DNA of 13,347 nt, taken from NCBI GenBank assembly GCA_022839525.1, contig JALHET010000029.1:1-13347 (forward strand), given 5' to 3'. The translations under genes were made by a program, and so were the position numbers. The DNA is from Lentisphaerota bacterium. GTDB lineage: Bacteria > Verrucomicrobiota > Kiritimatiellia > RFP12 > UBA1067. The notes under the pieces are model-generated. The model was given only the letters and a program-made list of their open reading frames with translations. It was not told the DNA's origin and made no database searches. Within the stretch, counting starts at the first letter, position 1, and the number at the start of each line of letters is the position of its first letter. Below, piece after piece: positions 7,094-13,347 of the stretch.

Positions 7094-9397
7094 ATGAAAA
7101 CTCACTCATTTTTGCCGACCGTCCTCATTCTCCTCTCACTCACCGCGCAGGCCGAAACCTATGTTTTCGATTTCGGCACCAAAGACTCGCCGCTGCGCAA
7201 AGGCGCGTTCCGCGTCACGGAGTCCGGCGGCGACCGCGCAACATGGAGTCCGGGCGTCCGGCGCCGCGCGGACGCAGGCGCCATCAGGCGCGAGTGGACT
7301 CTGGACACATACTCCGGCCGGAAAAAACCGCCCACTGTTTTCCTGAACGAACTCACCTGCGACCATGTGTCCGCCGGCCATCCCGACACCCTGACGCTCG
7401 ATGTCCCGCCGGGCGCGTACAAGCTCCTGCTCCTGTGCGGCTGCGCCGGCGGCCCCGCGGAAGCCGTCTGGGATGTCTGCGCGACAACCGCCGACGGCAC
7501 CTCCGCAAGCGCCACCTTTGCCGGCGGCTACGAATTGCGGGCGCTGACCCTCAGCGCGGCCACCGGCGCGGAGGGGCTGTCCATCGCCTTCACCACGCGC
7601 AATCGCTGGCTGGTCAACGCGCTGGTCGCCGTGCCCGCCGCAGAATGGGAAGCGGCACAGAAAACCGTGATCGCGCCGCTCCTCACCGAGTGCTTCATGC
7701 TCCCGCCGGACGAGCTGGCAAAGTGGAAACATATGCCACGCCCCAACGCCACGCCCGAACCGCAGTGGACCGAAAAACAGAAGCGGGACGGGCTGGCCGT
7801 CTACGCGCGGCCCTGGGCCGAACCGGTCTGGCCGGACCACTTCCCCCGTCAGCACGAACTCGACGCGCCCGTCCGCGCCTTTGCCACAGAGGGCGAGTAT
7901 GAGCCGCTCACCTTTACGCTCTACCCGCTCGCCGCCTTCTCCAACGTCCACGTCCAGGTCAGCGGCGGGCTCGTCAACACCGCCGGAACCCGGCGCGCCA
8001 CCATCCCTGCGGAATCCATCGACGTGCGCTTTGTCCGCTACATGAACGTGCGCCCCAACTACAGCACCTTCAACATCTTCTACCGTGCGCCGGACGTGCT
8101 GATGCCGTGGCGGCCGCAACCGCTCGCGAGAGGAGAAAACCTGAGGCTCTGGCTAACGGTGCGCGTCGGCCTCAGCCAGCCCGAGGGGCTCTACTCGGGC
8201 AACGCCGTGGTCACCGCCGACGGCGTCACGCTCAACGTGCCGCTCACCCTCCGCGTCCTGCCGATCACCTTGCAGAAAGACCCGTCGCTGATTTACGGGC
8301 AGTACTACCACCACCCGCTCCGCAACATCGACCGCGCGCCCGACGAGTTTTCGCGCGCCTGGTGGCAGCGTAAAGCCGAGTCCGAACACATCGACATGCG
8401 CGAGCACGGCCAGAACACGGTTGTGCTGGGCTTGCGCGGCGGGTTGCGGAACGGGCGGTGGCGCTTCCAATTCGACGCGCTCCAGCGCGACATCGACCTC
8501 GCCCGCAGCGTCGGGTTCGACAAGCCCCTCGTCTGCTCGTTCCCGTCCGGCGCGCTCTACGCCAAACACATGCAGGCCAGCATGGGCTCCCATCTCAGCC
8601 AGATTAAGATGCCGCCCGACGCCTTCTTTGAGGAACTGACGGCCATGGTCCAGACCATCGAGAACGAGGCCCGGCGCCGCCAGTGGCCTGAGCTGCTCTA
8701 CTACCCCGTGGACGAACCCTCCACCAAACCGGAGTCGGTGGCCTTCATGACGCGCGTCATGGCCGCCATCAAGAAAGTCCCGAAGGTGCGCACCTATATC
8801 ACCGCCGATCCCGAACACGAGCAGTTCGCCCCGCTCCGCCCGTATGTCGACGTCTGGTGCTGCCAGCCCTTCTCGCTCGGGCGCGAGGCGGTCCTGGCCG
8901 ACATGAAGGCCCGCGGCGTGGAATACTGGTGCTACCCCAACCACATCTCCGGCGAAAACGACCACACACCCACTGTCGGCGCCCGCATGACCTATGGGTT
9001 CGGTTTCTGGCAGTCGGGGTACCGGTGCCTGATCCCCTGGATTTATCAGTCGACCGGCGGGGATTCCTGGAACTACCTCGACGCCTCCACGTCGGACTTC
9101 TTCAACCGGACCGGCGACGACGGCACACCCATCCCCGTTGCCCTGTGGGAAGCGTACCGCGAGGGCATCGACGACCACCGCTACCTGTTCACGCTGGAAA
9201 ACACCATCGCCCGCGCCGAGGAGGCCGGACAGAAAGAGGCTGCCGGAAAAGCCCGCGCCGTTCTCGCCCAGCTCAACGCCGCGATCAACGTTCAGCCGAA
9301 ATACAAGAACGAAGGTCTCTGGTCCGCCGAGGCCTTCGACGCATGGCGCTGGGCGGTTGCCGAACAGATCATGGCGCTTCAGAAAGCGCTCGAATAG
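7094..9397 (+). CDS. Secreted GH123/DUF4091-like glycoside hydrolase with N-terminal lectin-like domain
   Basis: A 767-aa exported protein. Signal peptide 1-20 ends in AQA. Residues 21-180 start YVFDFGTKDSPL and resemble the galactose-binding/malectin-like domain common in carbohydrate-active enzymes. Residues about 255-390 form a beta domain (EGEYEPLTFTLYPL, 267-280) typical of DUF4091 proteins. Residues about 395-690 read as a TIM barrel. YYPVDEPS (536-543) holds Asp540-Glu541, matching the Asp-Glu pair that GH123 enzymes use for substrate-assisted cleavage of N-acetylgalactosaminides. The DUF4091 signature WEAYREGIDDHRYL is at 685-698. The start at ATG 7094 was chosen because it begins the signal peptide; an upstream in-frame start at 6935 lies inside the preceding gene. 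The true substrate cannot be read from the sequence: GalNAc-containing glycans are the family precedent, but DUF4091 proteins are broader. Confidence 0.8.
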   Translation: MKTHSFLPTVLILLSLTAQAETYVFDFGTKDSPLRKGAFRVTESGGDRATWSPGVRRRADAGAIRREWTLDTYSGRKKPPTVFLNELTCDHVSAGHPDTLTLDVPPGAYKLLLLCGCAGGPAEAVWDVCATTADGTSASATFAGGYELRALTLSAATGAEGLSIAFTTRNRWLVNALVAVPAAEWEAAQKTVIAPLLTECFMLPPDELAKWKHMPRPNATPEPQWTEKQKRDGLAVYARPWAEPVWPDHFPRQHELDAPVRAFATEGEYEPLTFTLYPLAAFSNVHVQVSGGLVNTAGTRRATIPAESIDVRFVRYMNVRPNYSTFNIFYRAPDVLMPWRPQPLARGENLRLWLTVRVGLSQPEGLYSGNAVVTADGVTLNVPLTLRVLPITLQKDPSLIYGQYYHHPLRNIDRAPDEFSRAWWQRKAESEHIDMREHGQNTVVLGLRGGLRNGRWRFQFDALQRDIDLARSVGFDKPLVCSFPSGALYAKHMQASMGSHLSQIKMPPDAFFEELTAMVQTIENEARRRQWPELLYYPVDEPSTKPESVAFMTRVMAAIKKVPKVRTYITADPEHEQFAPLRPYVDVWCCQPFSLGREAVLADMKARGVEYWCYPNHISGENDHTPTVGARMTYGFGFWQSGYRCLIPWIYQSTGGDSWNYLDASTSDFFNRTGDDGTPIPVALWEAYREGIDDHRYLFTLENTIARAEEAGQKEAAGKARAVLAQLNAAINVQPKYKNEGLWSAEAFDAWRWAVAEQIMALQKALE

Positions 9398-9448
9398 CTT
9401 TTCCTCTCCGCCTCGCCCAGCGATGCGTCGATATCTCCGGCCAGCGCT

Positions 9449-10214
9449 TCAAGAGCTGATGCACGTCTGGCGCGACTCGGCCTCAACCTGCCGCACCACC
9501 CGCCACGTCTCGCCGAGCCGTTCGCATCGGCGATGTCATACGTCAGACCCGGCGAGGAGTTCCATTCAAGCCACATCCCCTCCTTCGTCATGAGTACGGC
9601 CTCCACCTGAAACAAGCGGACCGGCAGGTTGTGAACCGTGTGGTAGAAGCCCTCGTCATCCCGCACGCGAAGACTACAGATATCTCCGACATGTAACTCT
9701 GCAACCGGAAAACGGTAGATGTGGTTGCCGTAACCGGTTGACGGCAACCGGCCGATTTCCTTCCAGACGCCGCGGATACAGAGGAAGAGTATCATGTCGT
9801 TGGAGCCGGCCTCGTCCAGACTCTCTAACTCGACCAGCACCCCGCCTTTGGGCGTGCCGTACGCCTGGATCAGGATCACCGAGGCCGTGGGGGTGTCTCC
9901 AGCGAATCCCGCATTGACCGGTTCGCGATGTCGCCGTCGATGCCATGTCCTGAATAGAGCTGGTAGGTCGCGATGGCTGTGTCCGCCTGAACCGTCGCCG
10001 CACGGTTGCGCTCGGGGTCGGTGGCGGAGTCGCCCTCCGTTGGGATGGGGGTCGGGGTGTTGGCGCAACAGACAAAGTGCAACTCGCAGGCTCCCGGCGT
10101 CAATCCTCAGAACTCGTAAAAACCGTCGGTAGAGCCATTCGCATATGGCACACGACGCACCGGAAAGCGGCGGGTGGGGCTCTTGCGCCAATTAATGAAT
10201 AAATATAGTCTCAT
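9449..10214 (-). pseudogene. Interrupted coding region: one in-frame stop and two apparent frameshifts, unknown function
   Basis: Protein-like sequence continues across three minus frames. ATG 10214 opens a 35-codon stretch ending in NGSTDGFYEF and a TGA at 10107-10109. The same frame resumes (PTPIPTEGDSATDPERNRAA, then TYQLYSGHGIDGDIANRS). It shifts near the G5 run 9889-9893; restoring one base joins SLETPP to TASVILIQAYGTPKGG. The middle frame carries LRVRDDEGFYHTV and LEWNSSPGLTYDIADANG. It shifts again near 9515-9519; restoring one base gives NGLGETWRVVRQVEAES and a stop at 9449-9451. The last part resembles the short beta-sandwich ends of secreted proteins in this group. No family was recognised. 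Convergent with the GH123-like gene; 51 bp separate them and hold nothing evident. Decay or assembly error are both possible. Without repair, the largest single frame is 9379-10191, whose ends do not look like protein. Confidence 0.55.
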
Positions 10215-10320
10215 ATTTCGACACGCCTGTCTATCATGAGATTAAGGTCAACGGAAACCCGTGGAAGCCGGCATGGGGTGCCATGCCGCGGATGCGCCTG
10301 GTGTTCCCTCTGGATGCGCG
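10215..10320. other. Intergenic spacer with strong hairpin 3' of the beta-solenoid gene
   Basis: The 106-bp gap holds CGGCATGG (10269-10276), loop GGTG, CCATGCCG (10281-10288): an 8-bp perfect stem with a tetraloop, 32 nt past the stop of the minus-strand gene that ends at 10321. No T-run follows on either strand, so it may be a Rho-type or stabilising 3' hairpin rather than a classic intrinsic terminator. No gene was seen. Confidence 0.4.
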
Positions 10321-12348
10321 TTAATGCAGGGTGACCATCGTCCCGGGGTTGACCCGCTGCGCGGTGAGCGTCCCGCCGGAGACCCGCAACGCGACCGACG
10401 GTTGCTTTTCGCCGTTCAGCAGCACATTCACCGTGCATCCCTGGGAGACATTCAACGTTGTCCCGGAAAGCACCGTGATGCCCTGCCACAACTCTTCAAC
10501 CGTGTATCCGGTCAGCGCGATCGCCGCACCCTCGGGAATCACGCATTCCGTCACGCGCAGCAGGTCAGAGCCATCAGACGCGCGACGCGCCAGCGTCGCC
10601 CCTGAGGCGAAGGTCACGCGGCCGACCGTGCCGGTGCCGCCAAGCGCCGCGCCGTTGGCCACGGCCAGCGTCTTGCCGGAGGCCAGGCGCAACTCGCCGT
10701 CCACACGCGAAACCGTGCCGGATGGCAGCGTGAAGTCCAGCGACCGCGCGGAGAGGTTGAGCAGCGCGCCGCCGTCCACCTCGCACCCGCCCTCCAGCGT
10801 GACCAGCCCGGCGGAACCGAGCGCCAGTTCGCCGGCCTCGACAACCACCGGCCCGGTGAACGTGTTGGAGGCACTCAGCGTAAACGTGCCCGCACCCTTC
10901 TTGACAAACCGGCCGTGCTCGCCCTCCGCGTCCGGCAGCGGCAGCGCCGTGCCGGCCGTATACCCGGCCGTGTCCACCACCAAACCGTTCCCGGTCAGCG
11001 CATACCCGTCCAGTTCGCGGATGAACAGCGCGTCGTTTGCCATGACCTCGATCGTGCCGCCGTCGAACACGACATGCAGTTTGCCCCAGTGCTGACGAAA
11101 CGCTTTCACGGCGTACACGCCGCCGGCCAGGGTCATCCGGCCGGTGATCGAGGTCGTGTCGGGAACGTACATGGCATCGGTAACCACCAGGCGCCCGCCC
11201 GTGATGCGGATCTCGGACTGAGGCGGCGGAGGGTTCGTGGGTGCGCCGGAATTCATCCGGAGATATTTGGTTGTCCACTCGCCGCCCTTCATTTCGAAGA
11301 CTCCGCGGCCCGCCCTGCCGATGTCCGTATATCCGGCGACATCGGTCTTCCCGCCCGAGGAAATGAGCGTACCCATAGAGCCAGCATGATGGCCGCAGGA
11401 CAAATAATAAGTTCCTGGGAAATTCGCCGTGCCGCCGGCGACCTCAAGGGTTCCGGTTCCGGAAAAGCCGACATAGGTGTGAGAATTCTCCCCCTTCACA
11501 AACGTCCCGCCGGTCTGCCTGAACGTGCCGACACCCTTGGCCGAATTCCCGACATAAACCGTGTTGGAGAGATGCAGCTCGCCGCCGGAGACCTCCAGCA
11601 ACCCCGATCCGGAAGCGCCCACATAGGTCTCCCCCTTAACGACCGAGCATCCGCCCGTTTGGATCAGCGTGCCGGCCGACAATGCCGGAGAGCCCACCGA
11701 CAAGGCGGTGTTGACCACCAGCGAACCGCCTGTCACCTCGACGGTTCCCGTGCCCAGCGCCGCGCTGCCGACCGTGATTTTGTTCAGCCCCGTCACCTCC
11801 CCGCCGCCGATCCGCAACCGCCCGTCAGCCGCGGCCGCGTTGCCAACCACCAGATCTGAGGAGACCGTCATCGTGCCGCCGGTCACGAGACACTCGCCGC
11901 GGCTTGTGGGATAGTGGCCAACGCTAACACTCGCCGCGACAACCTCGCCCGTGCCCCCCAGCGTACACTGTCCCAGACAGTTCGACGCGTTCCCGATAAT
12001 CAGCATGCTGCCCGTATTCGTCACCGCGATCCGGCCGCCCGTCACCGAAAGCATGCCGGTGGTGTTATGTCCGTTCTTGACGTTGTTGGCGATATAGAAA
12101 TACTTACTCGCACCCGGCAGCACGATCTCTCCGCCGGTCATGTTGAGCCACGCGGTGGTTTTACTCGCGTGAGCCAGCTCGAAATTCTCCTTGGAGAGCC
12201 ACCTGCCGCCGCTCATGTTCACCACCGCCCGGGCACCGCCGGAATTGCCGATCCAGATCATGTACTGGTTCTCGAGACTCCCGCCGCTCATGTTGAAGAT
12301 GCCCCAGCTTGATCCGTTTCCCTGATCGCCGATCGAAAACACTACCAT
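10321..12348 (-). CDS. Beta-solenoid 'TGG-repeat' surface protein with PATR motif, 5'-truncated
   Basis: A 675-aa protein from ATG 12348 to TAA. Residues about 2-431 are tandem repeats of roughly 25 aa. Each has a VGN-like strand and then [LVM]xx[TSA]GG, as in TVEVTGGSLVV, LLEVSGGELHL and TFRQTGGTFVK; about 16 copies are seen. Residues 484-509 hold a passenger-associated-transport-repeat motif, KGAGTFTLSASNTFTG. The rest is beta-rich up to VSGGTLTAQRVNPGTMVTLH. This fits the exported passenger of an autotransporter-like or adhesin-like protein. There is no signal peptide and the protein starts inside a repeat, so the 5' end is lost, probably to the neighbouring insertion sequence. No outer-membrane barrel or sorting signal is seen. 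The frame extends to a TTG at 12423, but that codon is the -35 box. No clear Shine-Dalgarno precedes ATG 12348. Confidence 0.7.
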   Translation of the reverse strand: MVVFSIGDQGNGSSWGIFNMSGGSLENQYMIWIGNSGGARAVVNMSGGRWLSKENFELAHASKTTAWLNMTGGEIVLPGASKYFYIANNVKNGHNTTGMLSVTGGRIAVTNTGSMLIIGNASNCLGQCTLGGTGEVVAASVSVGHYPTSRGECLVTGGTMTVSSDLVVGNAAAADGRLRIGGGEVTGLNKITVGSAALGTGTVEVTGGSLVVNTALSVGSPALSAGTLIQTGGCSVVKGETYVGASGSGLLEVSGGELHLSNTVYVGNSAKGVGTFRQTGGTFVKGENSHTYVGFSGTGTLEVAGGTANFPGTYYLSCGHHAGSMGTLISSGGKTDVAGYTDIGRAGRGVFEMKGGEWTTKYLRMNSGAPTNPPPPQSEIRITGGRLVVTDAMYVPDTTSITGRMTLAGGVYAVKAFRQHWGKLHVVFDGGTIEVMANDALFIRELDGYALTGNGLVVDTAGYTAGTALPLPDAEGEHGRFVKKGAGTFTLSASNTFTGPVVVEAGELALGSAGLVTLEGGCEVDGGALLNLSARSLDFTLPSGTVSRVDGELRLASGKTLAVANGAALGGTGTVGRVTFASGATLARRASDGSDLLRVTECVIPEGAAIALTGYTVEELWQGITVLSGTTLNVSQGCTVNVLLNGEKQPSVALRVSGGTLTAQRVNPGTMVTLH
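11056..12345 (-). repeat. About 16 degenerate ~25-aa beta-solenoid repeats
   Basis: The GG of each unit recurs at residue spacings mostly of 22-29 in the encoded protein, with wider gaps of 32 and 53 where a unit is degenerate. The DNA units have diverged, with only the Gly-Gly codons and flanking hydrophobics kept, so this is an old protein-level repeat rather than a recent DNA tandem repeat. Confidence 0.75.
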
Positions 12349-12394
12349 CCCATAGGGTAGACCGGATACACACCGTTTCCTATGATTGGCACCT

Positions 12395-12423
12395 ATTATA
12401 CGGGGGGGGGCGAAAACAGTCAA
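12395..12423 (-). promoter_or_regulatory. Strong sigma-70 promoter with C9 tract in its spacer, driving the beta-solenoid gene
   Basis: Read on the minus strand: TTGACT (12423-12418, 5 of 6 to consensus), a 17-bp spacer (12417-12401) containing nine consecutive C, and a perfect TATAAT (12400-12395). Transcription would start near 12387, about 40 nt before ATG 12348. A homopolymer between -35 and -10 changes spacer length by slipped-strand mispairing in known phase-variable promoters. Here 17 bp is the optimal, ON length. Confidence 0.7.
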
Positions 12424-12465
12424 CCCCTGAATTTTCTCAAAAAAGTGTCGGCTTCGGAGGCGATT

Positions 12466-12482
12466 GCCTGTAGCCTACAGGC
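12466..12482 (+). promoter_or_regulatory. Hairpin between Shine-Dalgarno and start codon of the transposase
   Basis: GCCTGTAG (12466-12473), C, CTACAGGC (12475-12482) is a perfect 8-bp inverted repeat with a one-base centre, 2 nt before the transposase ATG. The only good Shine-Dalgarno, GGAGG (12456-12460), is 24 nt from the ATG in linear sequence. Folding the hairpin would bring it to an effective 7 nt. As RNA the tip must open by at least one pair. Confidence 0.55.
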
Positions 12483-12484
12483 GC

Positions 12485-13347
12485 ATGAAAAAACTGATCC
12501 CCCAATCGCTTGGGTTCACGCCCCCGAAACCGACTAAGACAGTGTACACCGTGCTGCGGCAGCTCGTCCAATGGATTCCTCCCGGGATGATCCAGCGGCT
12601 CGCCGACGAGCACAAGCTTGACATCCGCAAGTGGTCGGCGGTGAGCCACGTGGTCGCGCTGCTGTACGGGCAGCTCGCGGGCTGCGACAGCCTCAACGGG
12701 ATCGTGGACGCGGCGCGCGTCCACGAGGGCGAGTGGCGCAACATCCGGGGTGCGCAGCCGCCGAAACGCAACACGTTTTCCAACGCGAACCGGCACCGCG
12801 ACGCGGCCATGGCCGAGCGGCTGTACTGGGAAGTCTTCGAGCATCTGGTCTCCGTCTGTCCGGGGTTCGGGCAGTACAAAAGGCATAAGGGCTTCTTAGC
12901 GCGGATGAAGCGCGGGATCTTCGCCATAGACTCCAGCACGATCAGGCTGTGCCTGAACTGCATCGACTGGGCGCGGCACCGCAGGAAGAAGGCGGCGGCA
13001 AAGCTGCACATGAACCTCGACGCGGGCAGCCGCCTGCCCGCCTTCGCCGTCGTGGAGGACGCGGGCCACCACGACTCCACCCGGGCGAAGACGCTCTGCG
13101 CCGGGCTGAAGGCGGGCGACGTGTGCCTCGCCGACCGCGCCTACACGGACTTCTCCTTCCTCGACGGCCTGCGAGCCCGCGGCATCTTCTTCGTGGTCAG
13201 GCAGAAAACGAACATGAAGTTCAAACGCGTCAGGCGCCTGCCGGAGAACCGGGACGCGAGCATCGTCGGCGACGAACTCGTCGAGCCCGCCCTCGCCCGC
13301 TCCAAGAAGCTCTATCCCGTCCCCCTGCGCCGCGTGACCGCGAACGT
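12485..13347 (+). CDS. IS4-family transposase, DUF4372-type N-terminus (3' end cut by window edge)
   Basis: DDE transposase that excises and inserts its own element. 287 codons are seen and the frame is open to the window edge. Residues 1-100 (IPQSLGFTPPKPTKT, then WSAVSHVVALLYGQL) match the DUF4372-type N-terminal domain. Residues 100-145 include a cysteine-poor helical linker. The first catalytic Asp is D149 in IFAIDSSTIRLCL, followed by the conserved IDWARHRRKKAAAKLHMNLD stretch (160-179). The second Asp is D217 in CLADRAYTDF. The catalytic Glu (YREXXXK region) lies beyond the window. The start is ATG 12485; an in-frame TTG at 12464 sits only 3 nt after GGAGG and is less likely. The intact frame so far suggests a functional or recent element. 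Divergent from the beta-solenoid gene, whose 5' end it appears to have removed. Confidence 0.85.
   Translation, partial: MKKLIPQSLGFTPPKPTKTVYTVLRQLVQWIPPGMIQRLADEHKLDIRKWSAVSHVVALLYGQLAGCDSLNGIVDAARVHEGEWRNIRGAQPPKRNTFSNANRHRDAAMAERLYWEVFEHLVSVCPGFGQYKRHKGFLARMKRGIFAIDSSTIRLCLNCIDWARHRRKKAAAKLHMNLDAGSRLPAFAVVEDAGHHDSTRAKTLCAGLKAGDVCLADRAYTDFSFLDGLRARGIFFVVRQKTNMKFKRVRRLPENRDASIVGDELVEPALARSKKLYPVPLRRVTAN

Larger units (their letters stand above)
12411..13347 (+). mobile_element. IS4-family (DUF4372-type) insertion sequence, left part only
   Basis: The transposase gene and its leader run off the right edge, so the right end and target duplication cannot be seen. The left boundary is uncertain. 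Similarity of the adjacent gene to its own repeats stops near 12355, and the G9 tract with the following CGAAAACAGTCAACCCC (12411-12427) could be at or near the end. The true left end lies somewhere in about 12355-12420. The element is oriented divergently from the truncated beta-solenoid gene. Confidence 0.65.

Noticed and set aside
7136..9178. Long minus-strand frames of 327 and 341 codons
   Set aside because: Antisense shadows of the GH123-like gene; low-complexity Gly/Val/Arg/Asp composition and no domain signals.
9876..10103. Separate small TTG-started gene
   Set aside because: It has no ribosome-binding site, and its frame joins sensibly to the neighbouring frame by adding one base in the G5 run, so it was treated as part of the broken gene.
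12346..12423. TTG at 12423 as the start of the beta-solenoid protein
   Set aside because: The TTG is part of the TTGACT -35 box and would lie upstream of the transcription start, so ATG 12348 was used instead.
1..13347. CRISPR arrays, tRNA or rRNA genes, prophage or defence systems
   Set aside because: No regularly spaced direct DNA repeats, no cloverleaf-like sequence and no nuclease, helicase or phage-type proteins were found. The only DNA mobility gene is the IS transposase.

Overview
The window looks like a chromosomal segment of a GC-rich diderm bacterium. The best fit is the Planctomycetes-Verrucomicrobia-Chlamydiae group, and in particular a Kiritimatiellota or Lentisphaerota type. 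This rests on three things: the pairing of BamD-like and LptE-like envelope genes, a secreted GH123/DUF4091-type glycoside hydrolase with a carbohydrate-binding-like partner, and a large surface protein built of 'TGG' beta-solenoid repeats with a PATR motif. The taxonomic call is an inference from gene content; no marker RNA is present.

Positions 1-6000 are conserved housekeeping DNA. On the minus strand, serA (3-phosphoglycerate dehydrogenase) is followed after 9 nt by prmA (ribosomal protein L11 methyltransferase), which runs off the left edge. Divergent from these, across a 195-bp spacer with an 8-bp inverted repeat, lies a tight plus-strand operon: bamD-like, lptE-like, hflX and rsmI. It joins outer-membrane assembly (protein and LPS) to ribosome rescue and 16S rRNA methylation. 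hflX and rsmI overlap by 46 nt.

Positions 6000-9400 hold a two-gene secreted carbohydrate module. Its candidate promoter has a palindrome on the -35 box. The genes are a 314-aa exported beta-sandwich protein and, 2 nt later, a 767-aa exported GH123/DUF4091-like enzyme with a visible Asp-Glu pair.

Positions 9400-13347 are accessory and damaged. A minus-strand coding region (9449-10214) is broken by one in-frame stop and two apparent single-base deletions. Next to it is a minus-strand beta-solenoid gene (10321-12348) that has lost its 5' end and signal peptide. It abuts an IS4-family, DUF4372-type insertion sequence whose transposase (12485 onward) leaves the right edge. Between them sits a near-perfect sigma-70 promoter pointing into the beta-solenoid gene. 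Its 17-bp spacer contains a run of nine C. That layout matches known phase-variable promoters of surface proteins (for example Neisseria porA and opc), and this is the most notable signal in the window. A hairpin lies between the transposase Shine-Dalgarno sequence and its ATG.
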